Positions 10,616 through 21,175 of a stretch of DNA of 64,000 nucleotides are shown piece after piece. A program made the position numbers and the translations under genes. Numbering within the stretch: position 1 is the first letter of the stretch; the number at the start of each line of letters is the position of its first letter. Below the pieces are notes generated by a model. That model ran no database searches and was not told the origin of the DNA. It saw only the letters and a list, made by a program, of their open reading frames with translations. Source of the stretch: Micropterix aruncella (Eukaryota; Arthropoda; Insecta; Lepidoptera; Micropterigidae); assembly GCA_944548615.1 (NCBI GenBank), contig OX155961.1, positions 13,474,804-13,538,803 on the forward strand, given 5' to 3'.

Positions 10616-12031
10616 GTGAGTAATTTCCATTTTTAAGTAGTTTAGGCATTAGGATTAGTCAATTTAGACAGTCCATTTGCTGTTTTTCACGAATTTTCGA
10701 AGAAAACACTTTGGCAACAACAAACGGCTCGCGAAAAAATGGCCGTTTTTATTTTGTAATGTTTGTGAAATATCCCGATATATCGCGAAACATGACGTAA
10801 TGTCGCTTTAATTTACTAATAAAATAGGTATTGCTTCATTTACATCCTAAGTTATCACATAATTAGGCGTATTTTGAACATTATATGTTGTTTTCTAATA
10901 TGGCTCGCGAAAATGAAACTTGTTTTGATAATTACTATGAGAGAAAAAAGTGCGATTTTCCATAGTTTTTCGATGAAATGTGACTCTTTGGAGTATAGTA
11001 ATTAGTTATTAGACATATAATAAGTCTATGATAAGACAATATAATTGAAAAAATCTAACGAATTTTATATTATGGGCATTCAAAGTTTATTATTAGGTTC
11101 GGACGCGGAAACTCTCAAAACTTTAGATTTTTCTATAATATCAGACAAAGCTCAAAGTTCTGGTGTGATTTCTAAGAAGAAGTGATGTAGTAATAAAGTT
11201 ATTTTGAAAGAATTTCATATAAAAAAATACCATAAGTAGTCACAAATTAAAAATTAAAAAAATTTTTTTTTACGAGAATACATACAATTTTTCTTGGCTG
11301 AATAAATAAATATTTTTTCCGTATTTTTGTATGCAAATAAGTAAAAAAAAAATATCGTTTTGGTAAAGCATTTAATAAAGAACATAACTGTATTTACAAT
11401 TTTTGATATTTACAAAAACTGTATTTACAAAAAAATCGAAATGATTTTATAGGCGAGTTTTTTCAGTTTGCCAATTTTGTAATATTTATTCATTATTATC
11501 TTAATTGTTTTACGAGATAAGGTTATAATGTTTTATATGTCAAATTTCAATGCGATCATTTTTCTCTTTATCTTTTTTTAATCCGTTTAGTGGTTTATAA
11601 GTTATGATCGTTTTTCTCAAGGCCGTTGACTCGCGTCGATTTTTTGCGCGAATATGTCGCGCGCAAAAGTGATAGGTGAGTTTTTACCTCGCAACGTGAG
11701 GGGTTAAAATACAGAGTCATGTGCTTTAAAATTATAAAACAAATAAGTAATCGATATACTAACTAAAATGATGGCTGCAATTTTTCATTAAGCTGTTCAC
11801 CATACTTGATAATGTATGGATCACAATGATGACAAAGTTGGGACACAATTGATGATTATGACATTTAGGACATGTCGTTGTCCAGTTTTGCACTTCTGAT
11901 AGTTTACGATGTATTTCAGCATTGATAATGGGTCTTTTTTCCTTTTTTTTCCTTTAGCAATTTTCTCTTCTCGGGATTTCTTAGTTTTAAATATAGTAGT
12001 TTGTATTTTTTGCAAACGAACTTATTTGTTA
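10616..12031. other. AT-rich sequence, intron-like
   Basis: No gene recognised. Frames of 60-64 codons near the Helitron boundary (11821-12091) are low complexity and overlap on opposite strands. If the upstream donor is real this would be the start of a first intron. Confidence 0.3.
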
Positions 12032-12630
12032 TCACTACATAGTATAAAACAAAGTCGCTTTCTCTGTCCCTATGTCCCTTTGTATGCTTAAATCTTTGAA
12101 ACTACGCAACGGATTTTGATGCGGTTTTTTTTAATAGATAGAGTGATTCAAGAGGAAGGTTTATATGTATAATAACATCCATTAAATAGTGGAGAAGTAC
12201 TGCTATTTTTGAGGTTTCTAATGTGATGTCGTAAATAATTACATTTTTTCCGCTTACATTGCAAACGCAGGCTGAACCCTACGAGTTTTATCAAAATAAT
12301 GTACTAAGTATTGTACACATTGAAAAGGTCTACAGAAAAGTCCGTGATGGTATATGTCTATCTCTTATGGATAACCCACAATAACTTTTTTTGGTCATTT
12401 ACTTTTTACGACAAATAATGGCTAATTTTCGAAGCGATTTTAACCAATACAGCATTAATCCTTAACCAATTAAATACCTTGAATACATTGTTCATTTAAT
12501 ATAGATCTATATGGCCCTTTACACCGTATGATTTAAGTGAATATTTTCGAAGATATTACAGATTTAAAAATTGCGGGACGTAGCGTTTGCGGCGGTACCG
12601 GCCGGCCGCCCGGTGCGGCAAGAGCGTGCC

Positions 12631-12639
12631 TATAAATAG
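12631..12639 (+). promoter_or_regulatory. Helitron internal promoter TATA box
   Basis: TATAAATAG sits in a GC-rich island (about 12590-12740) inside the Helitron, 0.7 kb before the first coding frame. Transcription would be expected to start about 30 bp downstream near 12661-12670. A possible 5' UTR intron follows, with donor TTAG|GTAATA near 12743 and acceptor TTTTGTACAG| near 13342, just before the ATG at 13358. The intron is inferred from splice-site shape only. Confidence 0.5.
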
Positions 12640-13029
12640 CGCGTCTGAGGCCGCGGTTTTCCCTATAGCACTTTGAATTTAGCAGCGATCGGACGCGTTT
12701 ATTATATCGGAGCTCTCCAGCGAGGAAAATAGCAATACTTAGGTAATAAAAACGTGCTTTTCAGCGCGACAACGTATCAGTAATTATAAGTAAGTCACGA
12801 TAAATAATTGTATGATAGTAGTTTTAAAATATAAATTGTATTCTATTCTAAGGTTAATTTTTAAATCGCACTTATAGCAATTATAAGTACCTACATAAGG
12901 TGAGATAAGATTAGATTAAATAAAACCATAATTTATGGATTGCAATTTTCTATTAAGATCTTGATTAAAATTTACAGTTAGATCAATTTAATATTAGGGA
13001 AATTATTTTCAAAAATCGTGATTTAAGGT

Positions 13030-13290
13030 GAGATATGTAAGTTCAGAAAAAGTACTTAATAGAATAGGTATCTTTTGTTGTTGATGATTGTTGATTATCT
13101 TTTGTTTTTAGTCGCACGAATAGCAAATTATTTTTTATAATTAAAATCGTTGTGTAAGTTGAGGTATTTCAGTAAAAAAAAAAAGAACTGAATAGAATAG
13201 GTATCTTTTGTTTTTTATGATTGCTGATTATCTTTTGTTTCTAAATGGTAAGAATTTAGATATTTTTTACTGCGGCACATACTAATAATA
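13030..13290 (+). repeat. diverged ~133-bp direct repeat in Helitron leader
   Basis: AGAATAGGTATCTTTTGTT occurs near 13061 and again near 13194, each followed by a GATTATCTTTTGTT block. The two copies are about 133 bp apart. They lie in the putative leader intron of the Helitron and are probably an old duplication. Confidence 0.5.
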
Positions 13291-13357
13291 TGGCAATTTG
13301 TGCATAGGTAATCATACATATAGAACTGAGTAAATTTTGTACAGAAATTATAAAGTC

Positions 13358-13666
13358 ATGTCTGGAAGACGTCGTCGTTCGAACATAGGTCGTAGTACAG
13401 TGAATTCCAGAAGAGTACGTTCAGCAAGAGATGAAGAATCGTCAACGGAACGTGAGGCTCGCCTCAGTCAGGCTCGGGATAGATATAGAGCTGAGAGAGA
13501 GAGAGAATCTTCAGTAGAGCGTGAGATTCGCCGCAGCCGGGATCGAGATAGGCATACGGTTCAGAGGGACAGAGAATCGTCAGTAGAGCGTGAGGCTCGC
13601 CTCAGTCAGCTTCGGGATAGATATAGAGCTGAGAGAGAGAGAGAGAGAATCTTCAGTAGAGCGTGA
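13358..13666 (+). CDS. arginine/glutamate-rich N-terminal part of Helitron protein, frameshifted
   Basis: Start chosen at ATG 13358 (MSGRRRRSNIG), a basic opening. It continues into three to four repeats of about 20 residues of the type RDRYRAERERESSVEREARL, with very high Arg/Glu/Ser and predicted charged coiled-coil or disordered character. The frame ends at 13664-13666, where a run of GA dinucleotides has nine units; the equivalent run in the earlier repeat (near 13491-13506) has seven. The four extra bases move the reading frame into the one that encodes Rep. I infer the ancestral protein was continuous from here into Rep and helicase. Confidence 0.7.
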   Translation: MSGRRRRSNIGRSTVNSRRVRSARDEESSTEREARLSQARDRYRAERERESSVEREIRRSRDRDRHTVQRDRESSVEREARLSQLRDRYRAERERERIFSRA

Positions 13667-16226
13667 GGTTCACCGCAGCCGAGATAGGGAAAGACATCGA
13701 ATACAGAGAGCCAGAGAATCATCAGCACGAGTTACTAATTCATGGGTGAATAAAGAAAATTCTGCCATGAATTACGATCCTTCGATTTCTTACAAGGACG
13801 ATCGTATAGTATCAATAGGTACTATGTCAGTAGTGTGTGAACATTGCTTGGCATTGAAATTCAAGGACGAATCGAAAGGCATGTGTTGCTTACAAGGAAA
13901 AGTCAAATTAGAAGAAGTTCTCCCTCCACCTGAACCACTTCACCCTCTTCTTACGGGTGATCATCAGAAATCCAAGCAATTCATGCGCAATATACGCCGT
14001 TATAATAACGCATTTCAAATGACCTCTTTTAAGAGTAAGCAAGTCGTTGAGCGTGGGTTCATGCCTACATTTAAAATTCAAGGGCAAGTGTACCACTTAG
14101 CTGGGAGCTTGCTACCACTTCGACCCGATGATCACAAATTTCTGCAAATATATTTTATTGCAGATCCAGATACACAAGCATCTACGCGGTGTACAAGTGT
14201 TGCACAGCCAATTGATAGAGATTTGATTAGATCTCTCCAAGATATGTTACATTCTCATAATTGCTACATACAGTCTTTCAAAACTTCGATTGAGAGTGTT
14301 CCAGCAGATACTCCTGACTTTAATGTCGTAATCCATGCAAATAAAGTTCCTGTTGGAGAACACAGAGGACGATACAATGCGCCTTCCACGAGTGAAGTAG
14401 CAGTGGTGATAGCTGGACAGCAATTTGACAAAAGAGATATTGTATTGCATAGTCGTGATGATAATTTGCAAAAAATTTCAGAGTTACACAGATCTTATGA
14501 CAGCTTACAATATCCTTTGATGCTATGTCGTGGAGAAAATGGTTATGCCATTAATATTTCTCAAGTTGACCCAATCGGTGGTACACCTCTGCGTAAAACA
14601 GTGTCATGTATGAACTACTATTGCTACCGTATAATGACAAGACGTAACAATTTCAATACTTTGCTTAGATATGGAATGTTAACAAACCAATACTTGGTAG
14701 ATCAATATGCGAAAATTGAATCTGAGAGATTGGCCTACATCCGTAATAATCAAACTAAATTGAGAGCTGAAAATTACGTTCATCTTCAGGATGCTTTACA
14801 GGCGAATGAACACCGCAACGGCATTGGGCAGTTGGTTATACTACCTTCATCATTCACAGGTGGACCTCGATATTTACACGAAAAATCGCAAGACGCCATG
14901 ACTTACGTAAGAAATTACGGCAAACCTGATTTATTCATAACTGCAACATGTAACCCAAATTGGCCGGAAATCAAAGAAAATATTAACAACAATTTAACTC
15001 CACAAGACAGATACGATATAGTTAACAGAGTCTTCCATTTAAAAGTACAGAAACTCCTGCACCTCATTAACAAGTCTCATATATTCGGTCCGCCGCGCTG
15101 TCATATATACACAATAGAATGGCAGAAACGTGGCTTACCACATGTACACCTGTTGGTGTGGTTAGTGAACAAAATTAGACCAAACCAAATTGACAGGGTT
15201 ATTTCAGCTGAATTACCGGATAAAGATGAAGATCCTATCCTGTACGAAATCGTAAAGAAACATATGGTACACGGCCCTTGCGGGACTTTAAACCCGAATT
15301 CTCCATGTATGCGAGATTCTAAATGCAGCAAAAAATTTCCGAAGTCGTTCCAAACTCAAACAAGTACTAGCGATGACGGATATCCCAAATATCGTCGACG
15401 ATCGCCAGAACAGGCTGGGCAAAATGCTACCGTCCGAAACCATGATATTGATAACCGATGGATCGTTCCCTATAATCCGCTCCTTTTGAAAATTTTTGAT
15501 GCCCACATCAACGTAGAGTTGTGCAATTCAATAAAGTCAATTCAATATGTTACTAAGTACATTAATAAAGGCAGTGATCAAGCCACTTTCAGCATACAAT
15601 CACCAAATGAAGTGGAAAAATATCAGTCTGGACGTTACATCTGCAGCTCTGAAGCTGTATGGAGGATTTTATCATTCGAAGTGCACGACCGGGCTCCCAC
15701 AATTGTCCACCTTGCAGTTCATTTAGAAAATGGACAAAGAGTATATTTCACAGAGAACAATATACAAGAAGTTGTTAATAACCCGCGGGATACAACATTG
15801 ACAGCATTCTTCAAGTTATGTGCTCAAGATGATTTCGCGAAAACACTGACGTATGACAGAGTTCCAGGTTACTATACATGGAACCAGAGTTCTAAAACTT
15901 TTCAACGGCGAAAACAAGGTACTGCGGTTGATGGTTTCCCCGGAGTGAAAAAAACGGATGCTCTTGGCAGAGTCTACGTGGTTCATCCCAACAACAGCGA
16001 ATGCTTTTATCTGAGAATGTTATTGCATATTGTAAAAGGCCCGACATCCTTTGCACACCTAAGAACTGTACAAGGTGTTGTTTACAATACTTATCAAGCA
16101 GCATGCAAAGCTATGGGGCTCTTGGAAGACGATTCTCACTGGGAAAACACATTATCAGATGCAGCTGTTTGTAGTTCATCTACATCATTAAGATATTTAT
16201 TTGCCGTCATAGTAGTGTTTTGTTAA
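13590..16226 (+). pseudogene. Helitron Rep (HUH endonuclease) region, ends at in-frame stop
   Basis: Open for 878 codons. The annotated ATG is arbitrary: the first ~20 residues are out-of-frame read of the GA/arginine repeats, and genuine sequence begins after about 13655. A Helitron_like_N-type region precedes the rolling-circle nuclease. HUH motif: GLPHVHLLVW with His518 and His520 (15141-15149). Paired tyrosines and lysine: YVTKYINK, Tyr653, Tyr657, Lys660 (15546-15569). A cysteine cluster (HGPCGTLNPNSPCMRDSKC) lies near 15271-15330. The frame stops at TAA 16224-16226, then the same frame stays open for 14 codons into the helicase at 16269, so Rep and helicase were one polypeptide. The nuclease would nick and join the element's ends during rolling-circle transposition. 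Confidence 0.9.
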
Positions 16227-16268
16227 GTAACTGATTCTGTTAATCTATGGAATAAATTTCAAGAAAAT

Positions 16269-17888
16269 ATGGCCAGTGATATTCTGATTCGGCGACGGCG
16301 AGAGTTAAACTCAGATGATGTACAATATGATCAAAACATATTTGACGAAGCATTATTGGAATTGAACAAAGTAGTGCAATTACTTTCGGGTAAATCGATC
16401 AAGGATTTTGGGCTGCCGATGCCAGCTAATACTACTAACTCAGATTTAACTAACAGTGCCGAATACACAAGAGAAACATCATACGATCAAACTAGACTTT
16501 TACAAAATATAGCTCAAGATGAGCCACGATTAAACATCGATCAGAAAAAAGTATTCACTGCATTACTATCAACAATTGATAACAATGAAGGGAAATTGTT
16601 TTTCCTTGATGCCCCAGGAGGTACAGGAAAAACATTTTTAATCAATCTGCTTTTAAAAAAAGTGAGATCTATCGGAAAAATTGCGTTAGCTGTTGCGTCA
16701 TCCGGCATTGCCGCTACGCTTTTGGAAGGAGGCCGAACCGCACACTCCACATTCAAGCTCCCGCTGAAAATCGCCACCGATGATAATAACAGCGTCTGTA
16801 GTGTTTCTAAACAGAGCAATACAGGAAAATTGATGCGTGACTGCTCATTAATAGTCTGGGACGAAGCTACCATGTCAAACAAGACGTCTGTGGAAGCACT
16901 GGATAGGACAATGCGCGATTTGCGCAACAAAAATTCACCTATGGGTGGATGTACAATTCTGTTCTCAGGAGATTTCCGTCAAATCCTACCAGTTGTGACT
17001 CGAGGAACACGTGCTGACGAAATAAATGCTTGCCTAAAAAGATCCAACCTTTGGCCACATGTCAATAAATTAAAGCTTAAAACTAATATGAGGGTTTCGT
17101 CATCTTCACGTGAGAACAGGCTATTTCCAGAGATGCTGCTAAAAGTTGGCAATGGAGAGTTAACACAAAGTGAGGGAAGGATTGACCTAGAAAACCTTTG
17201 CGTTTTGATAGACAACATCCAAGAGTTAGTCAACAATGTCTATCCTGACATTGATAACATAAGTTATAAGACAATATCTTGGTTTAAAGAAAGAGCGATT
17301 CTGTCACCAACTAACGAACAAGTAGATAAAGTAAATAACTTGATTCTTTCAAAGATTGATGCGCCGACGAAAATATACTACTCGGTCGATACTGTTCTCG
17401 ATTTGGAAGAAGCTGTTCATTTTCCTACAGAATTTCTAAACTCTTTGAACCCGTCTGGACTCCCTCCTCACAAAATGGTGTTGAAAGTAGGTTGTCCTGT
17501 TATTTTATTAAGAAACCTGAATCCACCTAAACTTTGCAATGGCACGCGTTTGCTGGTAAAATCATTGAAAACTTTAATAATAGAGTGCACAATACTCACA
17601 GGATGTGGTACCGGAGAAGATGTATTGATTCCCCGAATCCCTCTGATACCATCGGATTTACCCTTCCAATTTAAACGTTTACAGTTTCCGGTAAAGACAT
17701 CTTTTGCAATGACCATTAATAAATCGCAGGGTCAAACCTTCAACGTTGCAGGCTTAGATTTGAGCGTTGACTGTTTTTCACATGGACAACTGTATGTCGC
17801 TCTTTCAAGAGTGACCTCTAGAGAAAACATGTTTGTATTGTCTAATGACAAGAAAGCTGTGAACGTTGTTTATAAAGACATTCTGTAA
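16269..17888 (+). CDS. Helitron PIF1-like helicase domain
   Basis: 539 codons, superfamily 1B helicase. Motifs in order: Walker A APGGTGKT at residues 115-122; Walker B VWDEAT with Asp198-Glu199; FSGDFRQILPV from 232; FAMTINKSQGQTF from 479; YVALSRVTS from 509 with the arginine finger-type Arg514. All key residues are present and the frame is intact. It unwinds DNA 5' to 3' during rolling-circle transposition. It continues in the same frame from the Rep region and is separated from it only by one stop codon; the ATG at 16269 is therefore an internal methionine. AATAAA at 17905-17910 follows the stop. Confidence 0.92.
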   Translation: MASDILIRRRRELNSDDVQYDQNIFDEALLELNKVVQLLSGKSIKDFGLPMPANTTNSDLTNSAEYTRETSYDQTRLLQNIAQDEPRLNIDQKKVFTALLSTIDNNEGKLFFLDAPGGTGKTFLINLLLKKVRSIGKIALAVASSGIAATLLEGGRTAHSTFKLPLKIATDDNNSVCSVSKQSNTGKLMRDCSLIVWDEATMSNKTSVEALDRTMRDLRNKNSPMGGCTILFSGDFRQILPVVTRGTRADEINACLKRSNLWPHVNKLKLKTNMRVSSSSRENRLFPEMLLKVGNGELTQSEGRIDLENLCVLIDNIQELVNNVYPDIDNISYKTISWFKERAILSPTNEQVDKVNNLILSKIDAPTKIYYSVDTVLDLEEAVHFPTEFLNSLNPSGLPPHKMVLKVGCPVILLRNLNPPKLCNGTRLLVKSLKTLIIECTILTGCGTGEDVLIPRIPLIPSDLPFQFKRLQFPVKTSFAMTINKSQGQTFNVAGLDLSVDCFSHGQLYVALSRVTSRENMFVLSNDKKAVNVVYKDIL

Positions 17889-17904
17889 TATGTTGTAAAA
17901 ATAA

Positions 17905-17910
17905 AATAAA
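17905..17910 (+). terminator. polyadenylation signal of Helitron gene
   Basis: AATAAA lies 17 bp after the helicase stop codon, a plausible signal for 3' end formation of the RepHel transcript. Confidence 0.5.
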
Positions 17911-18218
17911 TAGTTAAAAATGTAAAAAGTAAATAAGTAAAAATGTAGTGTATGAATTTAGATATTCCAAAGATAGCAGGAAATCTTCATGGTATAGGGA
18001 AAGGGGGATTGTTTTACTCCAAATTTAACTCGTGCGGGCCACGGGCAGTAATGAATAAATCAAAACTACTGGATCGATTTTAATCACATAGGCTATATAT
18101 TTTATACCCGTTCGAAGCCAGAGCGGGCCGCTATGTTTTTATATACAACGTTTACAGTTTTTCTGTACTGTATTTAGTATCAGCATTGCACCCGTGCGAA
18201 GCCGGGGCGGGTCGCTAG

Positions 18219-18440
18219 TTAAAACATAATTTCCACGCTGCCCGCATGTACCACTGCACTGAGATTAGGTTAGCTGTAAGATTTTGCTATGTGACAATAA
18301 GCTCGCCTGTTTGTATTCATTTTTTTTCAAGTACAATAGTGATGTATTATTCTTATTGTTATGCATGCCCCTCTCTCTCTTGTCGATGCTCCACCTCACT
18401 GGCCACTAGAATAATATTAATATGTCTCTTTCTGTTTGTT
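18219..18440 (+). repeat. solo LINE 3' tail fragment
   Basis: 18235-18345 carries GCATGTACCACTG, AGGTTAGCTGTAAG and ATAAGCTCGCCTGTTTGTAT, shared with LINE 3' ends at 19215-19320, 31690-31820 and 40070-40170. No coding sequence accompanies it. The rest up to 18440 is pyrimidine-rich unassigned DNA. Confidence 0.6.
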
Positions 18441-18450
18441 ACAGGTAAGA
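18420..18450 (+). promoter_or_regulatory. candidate recursive (zero-length exon) splice site
   Basis: A pyrimidine-rich stretch ends in TTTGTTACAG directly joined to GTAAGAAAA: a 3' acceptor immediately followed by a 5' donor at 18444/18445. This is the ratchet-point arrangement known from long insect introns (established for Drosophila genes such as Ubx). An 8-mer CAGGTAAG is expected about once per 64 kb per strand by chance, so the pyrimidine tract is the only extra support. Confidence 0.3.
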
Positions 18451-19214
18451 AAAACAAACCAAAATAACCAGCAAACCATCATTCGGAAAGGCCACTTCAA
18501 AAGAGTATGTATTTTCCAAATTCAACCTTTTCACATCACATATGCAGGACATGCGGTTTAATACCATAATCCCACCCCAGAATCATAACTTTCCTACTTC
18601 CTCTCGTGCGAGAATGTATTTGAATAAGTCCTCGTACTGTCAAACGTATTTTATGTAAAATGTTTCTCATGTATATTACTTACGTCTCATAAATATCAAA
18701 AGTTCATGAGAAAGCATCGCATTACCATATCAAAAACGTCCATCATTAAGAAACCGAGTTATGTTTAATTCATCTTTATTGCTTATACTTATTTATTTAA
18801 ATTTAATTACATTTTTTCTATCTCGTTATTCCTTCACATTGGGACCACCATACAATCTAAGTAACAATCGTCATTTTTTAAATATTCCTAAACATTTAAA
18901 CGGCACTTCTTTTTTGTGTCCACATTATTTATTAATTTAATTTTAATTTAAAAAAAAAATATATTTACTCCAAAATTGATCCAATTGATCAAAATTCAAC
19001 CAAGGTATTACATTGATCAAAGAATATCAAAATTACTGAATAGTAAACCAATTTTTGATTTAAAACAAAACACATGAAATGGTCGAATTGGGATAAATAT
19101 TTACTGCAATAATCAGTGGATCACGATAATTAACGGACATTATATTAAATAGTCACTTAGAGAAATGTGATTTCTTTATTTAAATAAATATTGTGGAAAC
19201 TAGAAATTATTGGC
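18451..19214. other. AT-rich, no recognisable gene
   Basis: No repeat partner or coding signal seen. Strongly AT-rich from about 18760. Confidence 0.4.
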
Positions 19215-19320
19215 ATTTAAAAGTTTATGAATATTAGCTGTAAGACATTGCCATGTGGCAATAAGCTCGCCTTTTTTGTATACTTTTTAAGTGCAAATAA
19301 AGAGTTTATTATTATTAATA
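19215..19320 (+). repeat. solo LINE 3' tail
   Basis: AGCTGTAAGACATTGCC, ATAAGCTCGCC and AAGTGCAAATAAAGAG followed by (TTA)n. Same 3' end as the coding-bearing LINE fragment at 31240-31825, here with essentially no coding sequence, so a severely 5'-truncated copy. Confidence 0.7.
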
Positions 19321-19920
19321 TTGAAAAATGCTTATTAGTGCCGAAATTGAATGCGGGCCCTAATGTGATAGCTTCTCAGTGTAAACGTTTGCAATTTCAT
19401 ACTTTATACTTTTTGATGAAATAAAATGCATCAGATTTTGACGTAAAACAATTGCAAATAAAGGTTGATTTAACCTACATTTCTTGAGTCACAAAATCTT
19501 GTGAAAAATACGTTGATCTAAAAGTCAACACTTAAAAATTAAATATATAAGGTGCTTATTTTAGTTTATGTATGTAGATACGGGTGATTTACTCCGTAAA
19601 ATATTTTCCGAGAATTACCCGATATCCTATTTGTTTTTCCAATGTTGGATGCGGGAAAATTTCCATCGGACGTGTAATTGCATTGCACTTTTGCCCCCCT
19701 TTTTTTCAATCCCGAGAAAGCCAATTACTTCCTGCTACTGTCAATAAAGGAACCGCCGGGCGGCTGAAGGCTATCGCAGCTCCGAAAGAGTTTCTCAACC
19801 TTTCGTATATCTTTATATTATTACGAATATTAGCTGGTTTCGGAATATTCGATGAAAATGTTGAGATTCCTGGAGCTAATTATGATGAATCTGATAAAAT
19901 TACGACTTAACTGCAAATGT
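19321..19920. other. non-repetitive sequence
   Basis: No recognised feature. 19620-19860 has balanced composition and no partner in the window; the + strand 108-codon frame there (19584-19910) has no motif I recognise. Confidence 0.35.
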
Positions 19921-20601
19921 TTTTTATTTATTTATTTATTTTATTTATTCTCTTATTACTAATCAACATAACAGTAAAACCAAGGCATTGATAAGTAAAA
20001 TTAATAAAGATGTTACCGTAACTATACAAATAAAACGACACTTATAATACTAGCTATCATATAAGAATAAATAATTAATATCTTGCAATTTAAACAAGTG
20101 AGTGTTGGCGGTAAAAATATCGAAATCTGGTGCCATCGAGTGAATTTCATTTAAGCGCCGCAAAGCACGCGCCAACAAGTTCCAACTCGTAAAGTTAGTG
20201 CGCGAGAACGGCTCCGAGAAAATATGGTGCGATCGAGCACGAAGATAATGATTTGGTATGAAAAGATCCACCTTGGCTAGTAAACTAGGGTTATCAGTTT
20301 TACCACGAATTAGATTGAAAACATAGGACATGGTCAGCATTTCTCTTCTGAGACAAAGAGAATTATAGCCAACCATCATGCCTGTGATAAATTCAGTCGG
20401 ATACAAAAATGGATAATATCCGTACCGCTTGAAGTACAAAAATCTCAAAAAACACTTCTGTACCTTTTCCAGCATGATGGTATAAGTATCTTTATGCGGA
20501 TTCCAAATAGCTGCATTCGTTTTCATGCGACTTCTAACAATCGAGTTGTACAACGTGCGCATAACCCGAATATTATTGAAGTGCTTGGATTGCCGTATCA
20601 C
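19921..20601 (-). pseudogene. 5'-truncated LINE, reverse transcriptase C-terminal region with tail
   Basis: A 183-codon minus-strand frame (20601-20050) starts MIRQSKHFNNIRVMRTLYNS and includes RSRMKTNAAIWNPH, VQKCFLRFLYFKRYG, MVGYNSLCLRR and DFDIFTANTHLFKLQ. This is the post-catalytic region of a LINE reverse transcriptase (LYxSxVRSxxxxxxxxWxP ... VQxxFLRxLxxKxxG pattern). The catalytic palm is missing, so it cannot be active. The 3' side ends with an (AAAT)n tail on the minus strand (19921-19945). Relatives: 3575-4312 (+) and 30084-30560 (-). Clade could be jockey- or CR1-like; I cannot decide by eye. Confidence 0.75.
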
Positions 20602-20944
20602 AAACCCTAAACAATGGGCGGGCTTGTCACCTTACGGCAATCTCTTACAGCCAACCAAGTTACAATAAGAGCAGATTTTGGTTAGCTTATGATGCAGAAA
20701 ACAAATTGTTCATTATGTCACTGTTCATAAATTAACTTAATTAAAAATATTGCAACGATATGAACTAATGAAGTAGAAATCCAACAGCAATAAGGTGGAG
20801 AATAAGGAAAAGAAGGGCTTTGTGGTAAAAGGTGGTGTTGTTTCAGATATTTTTTTAAAAACTCCCACTGAGGAGAACCGCTATTGATAGACGGAACCAT
20901 ATTCCGGGCCTATCCGCGTGTACTGCAAATAAGTGTGAATGCAT
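20602..20944. other. no recognisable feature
   Basis: Unassigned sequence between two minus-strand LINE fragments; no motif in the 60-codon frame at 20718-20900. Confidence 0.35.
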
Positions 20945-21175
20945 TTTTAATTTCGGCGTATCGTACATGTTTGGTGTAAGGGGATAGCGAGAAGCCTGTC
21001 GCCTTTTAATCGCAGACTTAGTCCATGTAATGCATGCGGAATCGACATTTCCTTCTGGTAAATCGCAGCCAGCTCATGGTCAAGTATATTGAAGAGCAGA
21101 GCCATAGTGTACCAGTTTCTGCGCTCATGAATCCTTAACCATTGGAGTTCGTATGGGAAAGTTACGGCCATATTT
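20945..21175 (-). pseudogene. LINE C-terminal scrap
   Basis: The 74-codon minus frame contains LQWLRIHERRNWYTMALLFNIL, resembling the WLPVRQRRNVHILALLYRVL block of the LINE copies at 31253-31450 and 39521-39781. It lacks any catalytic part. Possibly a remnant of a different LINE family of the same general type. Confidence 0.5.

Larger units (their letters stand above)
12032..18218 (+). mobile_element. full-length Helitron, 6187 bp
   Basis: The left end reads TCACTACATAGTATAAAAC with a host A before it (12031). The right end has a GC-rich hairpin (ACCCG 18190-18194 pairing CGGGT 18208-18212) followed by CTAG (18215-18218) and host T (18219). These are the classic Helitron ends: 5' TC, 3' hairpin plus CTRR, insertion between A and T, no target duplication. 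Inside are a TATA promoter, an arginine-rich N-terminal frame, a Rep (HUH) region and a PIF1-like helicase, all on the + strand. A second, degenerate hairpin-like block (ACCCGTTCGAAGCCAGAGCGG) lies about 70 bp before the true end. Confidence 0.95.
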
